NCBI RefSeq assembly: GCF_000519265.1
Contig: NZ_KI912608.1
Location: forward strand, 1,928,582-1,992,581
Direction of reading: 5' to 3'
DNA: 64,000 bases
DNA from: Desulfonatronum lacustre DSM 10312
GTDB taxonomy: Bacteria > Desulfobacterota > Desulfovibrionia > Desulfovibrionales > Desulfonatronaceae
Shown here: positions 9,622-17,698 of the stretch, piece by piece
How positions within the stretch are numbered: the stretch's first letter is position 1
Layout: each line of letters opens with the position of its first letter
Program-made: the position numbers and the translations under genes
The notes under the pieces: model-generated
Databases searched by the model: none
Told to the model about the DNA's origin: nothing
What the model saw: only the letters and a program-made list of their open reading frames with translations

Positions 9622-11180
9622 TATTTGGCATACCCCACCGCCCGCCGCTCACGGATCACGGTAACCCGAATTTGTCCGGGGTAGGTCAGATTCTGCTCGA
9701 TCTTCTTGGTCAGATCATTGCACAACAAAAACGTCTTGTCGTCGTCCACCAGATCCGACTCCACGACGACCCGCAGCTCGCGCCCGGCCTGAATGGCGAA
9801 CGCCTTGGACACGCCTTCCATGCCCGTGGCCATGCCTTCCAGATCCTCCAAGCGCTTGACGTAATTTTCCAACAGCTCCTTGCGCGCCCCGGGTCGGGCC
9901 CCGGAAAGGCCGTCTGCCGCCTGTACCAATACGGCCATCACGCTCTTGGGCGGGACTTCCTCGTGGTGGGCGGCAATGGCGTGAACGATGTCCTTGCCTT
10001 CTCCGTACTTCTTGGCCAGATCCGCGCCGATGGTGGCATGAGGGCCTTCCACTTCATGGTCCACGGCCTTGCCGATATCGTGCAGCAGGCCGGCCCGCTT
10101 GGCCTTCTTCACGTCCAGGCCAAGTTCAGCGGCCATGATTCCGCAGACAAAGGCGACTTCCAAGGAATGTTGCAGAACGTTTTGGGAAAAACTGGTTCGA
10201 TAGCGCAACTGCCCCAGCAAACGGATGATTTCCGGATGAATGCCGTGAACGCCCACGTCAAAGGTGGCTTGCTCGCCCCATTCCCGAAGCTTGACGTCTA
10301 TTTCCTGCTCGACCTTGCGAACGATATCCTCAATGCGCGCCGGATGAATTCGTCCGTCGCTGATCAGCCGTTCCAGGGACTGCTTGGCCACCTCGCGGCG
10401 CAAGGGGCTGTAGGCCGAAAGAATCACGGTTTCCGGTGTATCGTCAATGATCAAGTCCACGCCCGTGGCCGCCTCCAGGGCGCGGATATTGCGTCCTTCC
10501 CGCCCGATGATTCGGCCCTTCATGTCCTCGCTGGGCAACGCCACGGAAGAAACGGTTTGTTCGGTGACGAACTCCCCGGCATAGCGTTGAATGGCCGTGG
10601 CCAGAATTTCCTTGGCCTTGCGGTCGGCATTTTCCCTGGTTTCGCTTTCAAGCTGGCGCAATGTCTTGGCCGATTCGTGTCGGGCCTGGCTCTCGATCTC
10701 TTCCATCAGCCGCTTCTTGGCCTCCTCGACGGTCAATCCGGAAATTTCCTCCAACCGTTTTTGCTGCGACAAGGTCATCTCCGCCAGCCGTTCTTCCTGG
10801 ACCGCGAAATCCCGTTCCCGCTGAATGAGATTTTTTTCCAGGAGAACAACCTCGCTCTCCTTCTGAGAGGCCTTTTCCAGCTTTTGCTCCAGCCGTTCTT
10901 CCTTTTCCTGCAACCGGGTTTCCTGTTTTTTCAGTTCGCTTTCCCGGTCCCGGTGTTCCTGTTCCTGCTCCTTCTTGCGCCGAAATATCTCGTCCTGGGC
11001 TTGCAGAAGGAGCTCCTTCTTTTGGACTTGCGCCTCTTTGCGGGCCTCCTCCAGAATCTTCCCGGCCAGTTCCTCGGCTTCCTTGACCTTGGTCCCGGAG
11101 ATGTGCCGCAGGGCCAGATGGACCACGGCACCTCCGGCCAGCAGGCCGAAAAGCAGTATAAAAACACTCTCTATCGACAT
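9621..11180 (-). CDS. rny: Ribonuclease Y
   Basis: A membrane-anchored endoribonuclease that initiates mRNA decay (519 residues). Residues 4-24 form the single membrane anchor. Residues 30-200 are a long, highly charged coiled coil. A KH RNA-binding domain follows ([15 protein letters not shown] near 228-242). The HD phosphohydrolase domain has HSLEVAF and [12 protein letters not shown] (near 345-385). The start follows GGGGAG by 7 bases. It is transcribed with tyrS and probably lies downstream of the 6S RNA gene in the same orientation. Confidence 0.97.
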   Translation of the reverse strand: MSIESVFILLFGLLAGGAVVHLALRHISGTKVKEAEELAGKILEEARKEAQVQKKELLLQAQDEIFRRKKEQEQEHRDRESELKKQETRLQEKEERLEQKLEKASQKESEVVLLEKNLIQRERDFAVQEERLAEMTLSQQKRLEEISGLTVEEAKKRLMEEIESQARHESAKTLRQLESETRENADRKAKEILATAIQRYAGEFVTEQTVSSVALPSEDMKGRIIGREGRNIRALEAATGVDLIIDDTPETVILSAYSPLRREVAKQSLERLISDGRIHPARIEDIVRKVEQEIDVKLREWGEQATFDVGVHGIHPEIIRLLGQLRYRTSFSQNVLQHSLEVAFVCGIMAAELGLDVKKAKRAGLLHDIGKAVDHEVEGPHATIGADLAKKYGEGKDIVHAIAAHHEEVPPKSVMAVLVQAADGLSGARPGARKELLENYVKRLEDLEGMATGMEGVSKAFAIQAGRELRVVVESDLVDDDKTFLLCNDLTKKIEQNLTYPGQIRVTVIRERRAVGYAK

Positions 11181-11438
11181 GGGATTCTCCCCTTTTCCAA
11201 ATCATCTCGCCCATTCCAGCAATGGGCCGCACAAACGCTGTCGCACCCGCCATCAAAGGAACGAAATCGCCTGCATGCAGAGGTCGCCACGGGCGTGGCG
11301 TCATATGGGTCGGGGGATATAAAAAAGCCGAAACCGGGTGTTTCGGGGGAGGCTGGAAGGACGTGAACGGCGACGGACCGAGGACTGTGTTGAACGGAGA
11401 AATATCGAAAAAAACAACAGGCTTGTGTATCGATAAAA

Positions 11439-11612
11439 CCCCGGAAAGCCGTGTCATGAGCTTCTTTGAACCTTGCTTTGCAAGGTGGGCGCCACTGTCC
11501 GGACTTTAGGCTCCCCAGATGACTGGGTCTGCGCACCGCCCGGTTGGAAGCGGCTCCCGTTGGGACTATATTGGCTCAAAAAAGTACTCGATGATCACGA
11601 ACCTTCCAGGGG
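11439..11612 (-). ncRNA. ssrS: 6S RNA
   Basis: 6S RNA mimics an open promoter and binds sigma70 RNA polymerase. The minus strand right after the zapA stop has blocks matching 6S RNA in the correct order: TGAGCCAATAT, GGCGGTGCGCA, GGGGAGCCTAAA and CACCTTGCAAAGCAAGGTTC. The ends pair imperfectly: CCCCTGGAAG at 11612 with CTTTCCGGGG at 11439, and CGTG-TCAT-GAG within. This gives the long interrupted helix with a central bubble. The length of about 174 is usual, and the neighbour zapA is the same as in E. coli. A TTTTAT run follows the 3' end. The exact ends are estimates. Confidence 0.82.
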
Positions 11613-11618
11613 ATTGAA

Positions 11619-11915
11619 TTATTCCGACTGTGTATCAATATTATTCCCGGCAGTATCGTCTTGTTCCATCCGGTGAAGCAATTTTTCCAGCTTTGTCTCC
11701 AACTGCCCCAATTTTTTGCATGTCAGGAGATAATCATCCGCTAGACCCAGCGCTAAAAACGCCAGGAGTTTTTCCCTGCTCATATGTTTGCCCTGTGTTT
11801 TCAGCACGGCGAACCGCTCTTCGATCTCCTTTCTGGCGGCAACGACCTGGGCTTGATCCGCATCAGCCTTGAAGGCCAATTCAAACCCCAAGACTGATAT
11901 GGTATGACTGGGCAT
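11619..11915 (-). CDS. zapA: Cell division protein ZapA
   Basis: ZapA cross-links FtsZ filaments at the division ring. This 98-residue protein opens with the family pattern SVLGFELAFKADAD, followed by the long C-terminal coiled coil (residues 45-85) through which it tetramerises. It lies directly downstream of a ZapB-like coiled-coil gene and immediately upstream of the 6S RNA. The zapA-ssrS order is widespread in Proteobacteria. Confidence 0.9.
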   Translation of the reverse strand: MPSHTISVLGFELAFKADADQAQVVAARKEIEERFAVLKTQGKHMSREKLLAFLALGLADDYLLTCKKLGQLETKLEKLLHRMEQDDTAGNNIDTQSE

Positions 11916-11922
11916 GAGCAGA

Positions 11923-12099
11923 TTAAATAGCCGCTTCTTGAATTTTCTTCAAGAGGTTGTCAATCCGACTCAAAACTTCCTGTTTCTGATTTTTTTCCGC
12001 CTCCAGCTCTTCCCGGAGGCGAAGATTTTCATCTTCAACGGTTTGAATCCGTTGCAACAGTCGGTCAATTTTCTCTTCGAACTGAGTGAGTATGTCCAT
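11923..12099 (-). CDS. zapB: ZapB-like coiled-coil cell division protein
   Basis: A 58-residue protein that is almost entirely coiled coil, with leucines and isoleucines in heptad spacing (FEEKIDRLLQRIQTVEDENLRLREELEAE in overlapping heptads). The frame extends upstream to 12135, but the second ATG at 12099 (MDILTQF) fits the family and has an AGGA upstream. ZapB binds ZapA and stabilises the Z ring. The gene is only 7 bases from zapA on the same strand, which supports the call. The sequence is low in complexity, so the name depends partly on context. Confidence 0.65.
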   Translation of the reverse strand: MDILTQFEEKIDRLLQRIQTVEDENLRLREELEAEKNQKQEVLSRIDNLLKKIQEAAI

Positions 12100-12175
12100 G
12101 CGTTTCACATATCCTGGAAAGACAGAAATGATCAAGAAATAATTTAACCTGGATGTTCTTTGATTTGAGCGCCGG

Positions 12176-13552
12176 CTATTCCGGCTTCCGTCTGGCGAAG
12201 CACTGCTGCTTCCCGCGGGCCACGGCCAAGGAGGCGTCAGGTACGTCCTTGGTGATCACCGAGCCCGCTCCCACCAGGGCGTCAGCTCCGATCCTGACCG
12301 GGGCCACCAGCGCGGAGTTGCTGCCGATAAACGCCCTGGGGCCGATTTCGGTGCGGTGCTTGCGTTTCCCGTCGTAATTGCAGGTGATGGTCCCGGCACC
12401 GATGTTGACGTCTTCTCCGATCTCGGCATCTCCGAGATACGTCAAATGACTGGCCTTGGCATTCTTTCCCAGCCTGGCCTTTTTCATCTCCACGAAATTT
12501 CCGATTCGTGCACCCGCTTCCAAAACCGCATCTGGTCGCAAACGGGCATACGGCCCTACGACGCAGCCCTCTCCCACGGAGGCCCCCTCAAGATGTGAAA
12601 AAGAACGAACGACGCTTCCGGAGCCGATACGCGAATTCTTGAGCCAGGTATGGGATTCCAGGACCGCCCCTCGGCGGACATGCGCGGCTCCATACATCTC
12701 GCAAGGGCCGAAAATCTCCACCCCGGGCTCCACGACGACCCTCGGCCCGATGCTCACGGAATCAGGCAAATGGATCGTCACGCCGCCTTGCAGCAAGGCC
12801 TGAGCAATTCGCCGACGTAACGCATCCTCGGATGCGACCAATTCCAAGGGACTGTTCACGCCCATGCAGGCCAAGGGGTCTCCGGCGGCCAGAGTCCCCA
12901 CCCGCAAACCACCGCGCACCGCAAGGTCCACGAGATCGGTCAGATAGTATTCGCCCTGTTTGTTGTCGGCTGAAATTTTGGAAAGCAGCGGTCCCATGGT
13001 TGCAACCCGCAACAAGTAAATCCCGGCGTTGATTTCGCCGGTGGGCTCTCCGTGGCGCTTCGGGTCAAAATCCTTGGCTTCGATGATGCCGCGAACCGAC
13101 CCGGCGGCATCGCGCACAACCCGCCCGTAGGACAACGGGTCGTCCAGGGTTGTCGTCACGAAGGCCAGATCAACCCCGTCATGCATCATGGCCGCGCAGA
13201 ACCGTTCAAGCATCACACCGTCGATCAACGGCGTATCTCCGTTGATCACGAGACACCAGCGGACATTCCCGGCCAAAATTTCGGACCAAGCCGAGAGCAC
13301 GGCATGTCCTGTGCCCAGTTGCTCTTTCTGCAGGATGAACCGCTCACCCGGAAACTGCTTCCGGACCAAGTCCGCGCCGTGACCGATGATCGTGTACGCA
13401 CCCTCGCCCGCTAAAGGCCTGACGGCCTCCAAGACATACCACAGCATGGGTTCACCCAGCAGCGTGTGCAACACTTTGGGCTTGTCGGAATGCATCCGCG
13501 TCCCTTTGCCCGCCGCTAAAACCAAGGCTGAAAGTGATTGAACCGCTTGCAT
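12176..13552 (-). CDS. glmU: Bifunctional UDP-N-acetylglucosamine pyrophosphorylase / glucosamine-1-phosphate acetyltransferase
   Basis: GlmU acetylates glucosamine-1-phosphate and then couples it to UTP, giving UDP-GlcNAc for peptidoglycan and LPS. Residues 1-230 are the nucleotidyltransferase with LVLAAGKGTRM near the N-terminus. Residues 250-450 form a left-handed beta helix of hexapeptide repeats (for example IGARVVVEPGV-type turns and GAGTITCNYDG). The frame opens with two ATGs. The second, at 13552, has GAGG six bases upstream, while the first touches that GAGG, so I chose the second (458 residues). Confidence 0.96.
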   Translation of the reverse strand: MQAVQSLSALVLAAGKGTRMHSDKPKVLHTLLGEPMLWYVLEAVRPLAGEGAYTIIGHGADLVRKQFPGERFILQKEQLGTGHAVLSAWSEILAGNVRWCLVINGDTPLIDGVMLERFCAAMMHDGVDLAFVTTTLDDPLSYGRVVRDAAGSVRGIIEAKDFDPKRHGEPTGEINAGIYLLRVATMGPLLSKISADNKQGEYYLTDLVDLAVRGGLRVGTLAAGDPLACMGVNSPLELVASEDALRRRIAQALLQGGVTIHLPDSVSIGPRVVVEPGVEIFGPCEMYGAAHVRRGAVLESHTWLKNSRIGSGSVVRSFSHLEGASVGEGCVVGPYARLRPDAVLEAGARIGNFVEMKKARLGKNAKASHLTYLGDAEIGEDVNIGAGTITCNYDGKRKHRTEIGPRAFIGSNSALVAPVRIGADALVGAGSVITKDVPDASLAVARGKQQCFARRKPE

Positions 13553-13872
13553 AATCATCCTCGTTGGCTCACAGAGCGTGGTCGCTGCAGGTCAAACCAC
13601 GCGCCCTCTAAATGGCGCCGTCTCCCACGATTTCTCCAAAAGCAAAATAGCGGCTGAACCCAGCCGTTTTCCTCACCTCTTCTTACACGTGAGGTTGGCA
13701 TCAGGCAACCGAGCAAACAGGTGTGGCGGATCAAGTGGATGCGCCCTACCGGGGCGCACCTCCCAAAAAAAGCGGCCCCCCGTATAGGAGGCCGCTTCGG
13801 CGTTCGGAAAGGATGACGAAACCGGCCCGGCAAAGCCTCCGGCTCACGCATCGTTCTTCCAGCGAGGCTCGG
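13553..13872. other. Intergenic region between glmU and the GAK-type operon
   Basis: These 320 bases carry the glmU upstream region and, at 13770-13797, the terminator of the upstream minus-strand operon. Short open frames on both strands have no ribosome-binding site and no recognisable product. I see no RNA gene. Confidence 0.6.
13763..13797 (-). terminator. Terminator of the GAK-type operon
   Basis: On the minus strand an 8-bp stem, AAGCGGCC (13797-13790) with GGCCGCTT (13777-13770), closes a 12-base loop and runs into seven T. It lies 75 bases after the second amphi-Trp gene and marks the likely 3' end of the eight-gene operon. Confidence 0.85.
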
Positions 13873-14244
13873 CTAGCTGCGGGCTGTCTTGCCTTCGTCG
13901 TCGGAATCCATGTCCTGGACTTCCGGCATTTCGATCACCGGACCGCTGACCGCGAGCGACGATCCTTCATTTTCGGCGTCCTGTTCCGGTTCATCCGAGG
14001 AAATACTCATCTCCTGGGGAACCTCCCGGTACCAGGCCAGCTCCATCTCGAATTTTTCCTTCCCTTTTTTCGCGGTAGCCTTGACCTCCACGTCCACCAT
14101 CTTGTCCGGGCAAAGGGTCACGAACTGCTCGCCCTGTTGGACGCAGATTTTGCCCTCCTTCAAGGAATTCGCCAGATCCTCCAGATAGGTCACCACCTGG
14201 TTGACGTCCATCACGCCTTTCAACTTCACTTCTTTTTTCGACAT
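13873..14244 (-). CDS. Amphi-Trp domain protein with acidic tail
   Basis: Residues 1-75 match what I know as the amphi-Trp domain: a short amphipathic beta/alpha module beginning KKEVKLKGVMD and ending with the conserved FEMELAWYRE, where the Trp lies in a strand. The function of the domain is unknown. A 48-residue tail very rich in Asp, Glu and Ser follows (SSDEPEQDAENEGSS), which the second amphi-Trp protein of the operon (19352-19633) lacks. The start has GAGGAG seven bases upstream. It is the last gene of the GAK-type operon, separated from the CofD-like gene by 158 bases containing a perfect hairpin. Confidence 0.8.
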   Translation of the reverse strand: MSKKEVKLKGVMDVNQVVTYLEDLANSLKEGKICVQQGEQFVTLCPDKMVDVEVKATAKKGKEKFEMELAWYREVPQEMSISSDEPEQDAENEGSSLAVSGPVIEMPEVQDMDSDDEGKTARS

Positions 14245-14299
14245 GGCCGGCTCCTCTGATTGTTGGTTGTTGTTCCATTTCCCTGCAAGGGAGAAGTAT

Positions 14300-14323
14300 A
14301 TCCGGTGGTTTCAACCACCGGAT
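14300..14323. repeat. Perfect intercistronic hairpin
   Basis: An 11-bp perfect inverted repeat (14300-14310 with 14313-14323) around a 2-base centre lies in the 158-base gap between the CofD-like gene and the last amphi-Trp gene. No T run follows on either strand, so it is more likely an RNA-processing or stability element, or a protein site, than a terminator. Confidence 0.55.
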
Positions 14324-14402
14324 TGAGGCATATCATTGGCTTGAGTCCTGAAAAAAAGACATCGCATGCCGAAAATAAGTGTCGCTGCAGTCTTTCAAGT
14401 AA

Positions 14403-15608
14403 TCAGATCAGGGACAACAAGCTCCGAATCACCCTGTCTCCGTCCAGGAGGGCTGCCGAGGACGCGCCGGGGTCGCTTCCGGCCAGCGGGATGCGTAAAA
14501 CATCGACCCCCAGATCCCGCACGGCGGCCACGTCCACGGGCTGAGCGTAGCTCTCGTCGCGGGAGTCCAGGAGTACGAGGTTCAGCAGCCGCTCCACGGG
14601 CAGGTCGGCCACGCAGCTTCGGCGCAGGTAATGCAACAGGGCAGCGGTGTTGTCCGCCAGGGTCATCCCGAACTGTTCCGGGTCCATCCCGGCATTGGGC
14701 ACGTAGACCTTGGGGCAGTCGTTCTCGGCGATGGCCTGCCCTACGCCGTCAGGCAGCAGGTTGGCGATCAGGCTGGAATAGAAGCTGCCCATGGGAAAGC
14801 AGATCAGATCGGCCTGACGGATCAGGTTGCGCACCTTCTCGCGGATGGCCACCCGAACCGGCTCGCCCCGCGTATCTCCGGAACGAATGCAAACCCGCTT
14901 GACCCTGGAGGTGATGGGCGGTGCTTCCTTGCCCGTGAGCAAATGCTGGCCGACGATGATCTCACCGTTTTCCAGTTCCGCGGCCAGGTGCAGATAACGG
15001 TTCATGGTCGGCCGGACCACGCCGCGAACCTCGGCCAACTTGGAAAACAGAAAGACCACCGAGTCGATGCGCCGTTGGCTGGTCAGGTAGCCGGCGGCCA
15101 GGATCAGGTTTCCGATGCTGGCCCCGCGCAGATCGAAATCCTCCGGCATCTTTTCCTGGAAAATACGCAGATAATTGCGGACGATCTTGCGCATCGGGTC
15201 CGGGATGCGCCGTACCAGAGCGCCCCGGCCCGCAACCAGCCGTTCCAGGCTGTAACGCAGTTCCTCCGGGGCGGCGCTTTTGGCCAGCCGGTGGGCGAAC
15301 AGCTCCCGGACTTCCGGGTTGCCCTTCACGCTCTGGTCCGCCAGGGCCATCAACCTGCTGCGCAGATCCCCCACCGCGGGCATCCGGAAAGCTTCCCGCA
15401 ACTTGGCCGAACTGCCCCCGGAATCCAGGGGCGTGACAAGATGAATGGAATTGTGCGTGTAGCGAACCAGCTCCCGACTCAAGGGGTTCAATGCCGTGCC
15501 GCCGCTGAAAAACAGCACCCGCGGTCCCAGCTCCGGCGCCTTCAGGTACCGGGCCAGGCGCAGCTCGTCAGGAATCAGCGCGGTTCGGGAGATACGGATG
15601 TGTTGCAC
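14403..15608 (-). CDS. GAK-system CofD-like protein
   Basis: A 401-residue relative of CofD (2-phospho-lactate transferase) and YvcK/GlmR. The UDP-sugar/nucleotide-binding signature SGGTALNPLS is at 35-44 and TPLDSGGSSAKLREAF at 59-74. RGASIGNL (near 163) and the late MGSFYSSLIANLL and VYVPNAG segments are further family landmarks. CofD transfers a phospho-lactyl group in F420 synthesis, but the set of neighbours here fits the separate GAK-type group and no F420 genes are present. The start is GTG at 15608, with GGAG seven bases before it. It follows the kinase gene by 15 bases. Confidence 0.8.
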   Translation of the reverse strand: MQHIRISRTALIPDELRLARYLKAPELGPRVLFFSGGTALNPLSRELVRYTHNSIHLVTPLDSGGSSAKLREAFRMPAVGDLRSRLMALADQSVKGNPEVRELFAHRLAKSAAPEELRYSLERLVAGRGALVRRIPDPMRKIVRNYLRIFQEKMPEDFDLRGASIGNLILAAGYLTSQRRIDSVVFLFSKLAEVRGVVRPTMNRYLHLAAELENGEIIVGQHLLTGKEAPPITSRVKRVCIRSGDTRGEPVRVAIREKVRNLIRQADLICFPMGSFYSSLIANLLPDGVGQAIAENDCPKVYVPNAGMDPEQFGMTLADNTAALLHYLRRSCVADLPVERLLNLVLLDSRDESYAQPVDVAAVRDLGVDVLRIPLAGSDPGASSAALLDGDRVIRSLLSLI

Positions 15609-15623
15609 TGGTGAACTCCCTCC

Positions 15624-16772
15624 TCACCCCTCTCCCTGCTGCCCCAGATAGTGGACGCAGGCATCGGCCACATGGTCGAAGTCCACTCCGCCCCGGGCCT
15701 CGAATACCGTGCATTTTTTAAACATATCCAGATAGCTCTCAGGCTGGAAACGGTATGCGACGTCGGGCCGGGAGAGGAAGAACAGGCCCGGGGATTTGAT
15801 CACCGTGTCCAGCAGTTCCGGGCGTTGGGCCAGATCCACCAGTTCCAGGGAGGTGCGGGGATATTTGGGTTTCCAGTTCAGGATCACCAAGCCGACCATC
15901 CGGGCGGAGTCGAGAAATTTGCCCTGGCCGAAGCATTCATCCAGATAGACGTCGTGCTTGTGCTCGAGGTTCCACAGCTCGTCCGGCTCCATCCGGGCGT
16001 ACGCTTCCTTCTGGGAAGCGTCCAAAAGTCCGGACAGAGAGGGGTTGCCCAGAATCGTTCCCGGATTGACACGGGGAAGCTTGGCCACGCCGTGCATGAT
16101 CGGGCCGCCCTGAAGCGGATCCAATCCGGCGTCCTGGATCAACAGTCTATCATTGCTGACGAAGTCCAGGCCGCGGCGCATGATATGCAGGGCCAGAGTG
16201 GACTTGCCCATCCCGGAAAAACCGGCCAGGGCCAGACCGTTGCCGTTCAGGGAAACCCCGGCCGCATGGCAGAGCAGGCTGTTTCGATCCAGCATCCACT
16301 GGATGAAGCGGCTGTTGATGAAGTTGATCACCTGGTTGTCGTTGGCCAGGCAGGGGCCGACCGCCAGATGCGTTTCCCGGTCGAAATAAAAGAGCATCCC
16401 GGTGAGGCGCTTGCGGACGAACCGCCCCTCTCCATCCTCAAAGGGCAGATCCTGATACTCTTCCTTGATCTTGGTCTTGCCCGGATCAGGCTGCTTGGCC
16501 ATCCACGGCAGGCCTGGATTCCAAACATCCGTCTCCAGGGCGGTCACGGTCATGTCCGGAGCATCGCCGCTTCCGAAGTCCTTGCCCCGGTCCAGAAAAT
16601 CCCTGTAGTAGCGCGTAAGGTTCGTGACCAACGCGGGATTGTTCGCCCTCACGGCGATCCGGCAGTCTCCGAAGCGCAGCCGCAGCGACGCCCAGGCGTC
16701 TATTCCGGCATCGACTTCGGCGATTCGTTCCAGGAGTTCGACGCGGAGGCTTTCAGCCGGAACAGTGCTCAT
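15624..16772 (-). CDS. HprK-related kinase (type B, GAK system)
   Basis: This 382-residue protein resembles the catalytic core of HPr kinase. A Walker A loop GFSGMGKST is at 184-192, CHAAGVS precedes it at 168-174 (compare the LHAS of HprK), and SNDRLL at 206-211 occupies the place of the HprK acidic pair. The N-terminal 160 residues are unlike HprK. No HPr gene is near, so the substrate is probably another protein or small molecule of this operon. Its ATG overlaps the stop of the ATP-grasp gene by four bases (ATGA), indicating translational coupling. Confidence 0.8.
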   Translation of the reverse strand: MSTVPAESLRVELLERIAEVDAGIDAWASLRLRFGDCRIAVRANNPALVTNLTRYYRDFLDRGKDFGSGDAPDMTVTALETDVWNPGLPWMAKQPDPGKTKIKEEYQDLPFEDGEGRFVRKRLTGMLFYFDRETHLAVGPCLANDNQVINFINSRFIQWMLDRNSLLCHAAGVSLNGNGLALAGFSGMGKSTLALHIMRRGLDFVSNDRLLIQDAGLDPLQGGPIMHGVAKLPRVNPGTILGNPSLSGLLDASQKEAYARMEPDELWNLEHKHDVYLDECFGQGKFLDSARMVGLVILNWKPKYPRTSLELVDLAQRPELLDTVIKSPGLFFLSRPDVAYRFQPESYLDMFKKCTVFEARGGVDFDHVADACVHYLGQQGEG

Positions 16773-17644
16773 GATTGCACCCGATTCAGGACGTGCTCCG
16801 CAAAATGCACCGAGGCATCCAGGCCCCGGGCCTCAAGCAGGCCGCGAAAACCGCCGAAGGCCGAAACTTCGAAGATCATCGGTCCGTCCTTGGATTCCAT
16901 CACGTCCACGCAGGTGAAGTCCAGCTTGAACAGGTTCTGGGCCGTCCAGGCCAGATCGATGACCTCCTTGCCCGGCTCATAGCCCGCGTACTTGCCTCCG
17001 CTGGACGTGGACGTGTTCCAGGCCCCGGAACTCTGCCGGGCATACGTCCCGAAATACTCTCCCCCCAGGAAGACGATGCCTAGATCCTTGCCCGGCGTTT
17101 CCAACATTTTCTGGATGTACATCACGGGATTGCCCTGTTGTTGAAAGCGAATGATCCGCTCCCGGCATGAGGGGTCGGCCTGGATCACCTCCATGCCCCG
17201 GGCCTTGGAGGTGTAGAGCGGTTTGAAAACGGCCCTCCCGTATGTTTCCACGGCCTCCACCGCGGCTTCCACGTCCTCGGTGATGGTGGTCGGCGGCATG
17301 GGCATGTTTCCGGCCCGCAGGATCACGGTGCAGCTCAGACGATTGAGGGCCGAGAGGATGGCGGTCGGGTTGGAGAAGATGGGCGTCCCGTTCCGGGCCA
17401 GCAGCTCCAAAAGGCTCAAACGGTCTTGCATGTCCGGCGAATAGACCGGGCCGATCTTCTTCACGGTCAAGGCGTCGAAGGTCGACAGATCTTCACCGTT
17501 GAACCACATCCGTCCGCTGTCCAGGTCCATATGCACCCCGGCCATGTCCACGACGCGGCGAAAACCGGTCCTGGCCTCAAAAGCGTCGGCCAGCTTCTCC
17601 GTAGACCAACTCCCGGGATTGCCGATGACCGCTATCCGTTGCAT
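16769..17644 (-). CDS. GAK-system ATP-grasp enzyme
   Basis: A RimK-like ATP-grasp ligase of 291 residues. Family features are the N-terminal pre-ATP-grasp fold (RIAVIGNPGS), the lysine strand AVFKPLYTSKARGMEVI near 140-156, and the metal-binding end FTCVDVMESKDGPMIFEVSAFGG near 247-269. Such enzymes form amide or thioester bonds through an acyl phosphate. The frame extends to 17689, but the ATG at 17644 has AGGA seven bases upstream and begins the conserved fold. It is coupled to the HprK-like gene downstream and follows the PhoU-kinase fusion by 54 bases. Confidence 0.82.
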   Translation of the reverse strand: MQRIAVIGNPGSWSTEKLADAFEARTGFRRVVDMAGVHMDLDSGRMWFNGEDLSTFDALTVKKIGPVYSPDMQDRLSLLELLARNGTPIFSNPTAILSALNRLSCTVILRAGNMPMPPTTITEDVEAAVEAVETYGRAVFKPLYTSKARGMEVIQADPSCRERIIRFQQQGNPVMYIQKMLETPGKDLGIVFLGGEYFGTYARQSSGAWNTSTSSGGKYAGYEPGKEVIDLAWTAQNLFKLDFTCVDVMESKDGPMIFEVSAFGGFRGLLEARGLDASVHFAEHVLNRVQS

Positions 17645-17698
17645 GCGTCTTTCCTTTTGCTTCTGATGGAGTTTCGGGTTCGGAACCACCGGCCCAGG

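Noticed and set aside
9672-11366. 564-codon open frame antisense to rny
   Set aside because: It is a mirror of the rny coiled coil (Leu/Gln-rich) with no own ribosome-binding site.
14403-15608. True F420 CofD
   Set aside because: No other F420 genes are present; the neighbours fit the GAK-type set.
15624-16772. Ordinary HPr kinase of the PTS system
   Set aside because: Only the P-loop core resembles HprK; the N-terminal half differs and no HPr or PTS genes are near.
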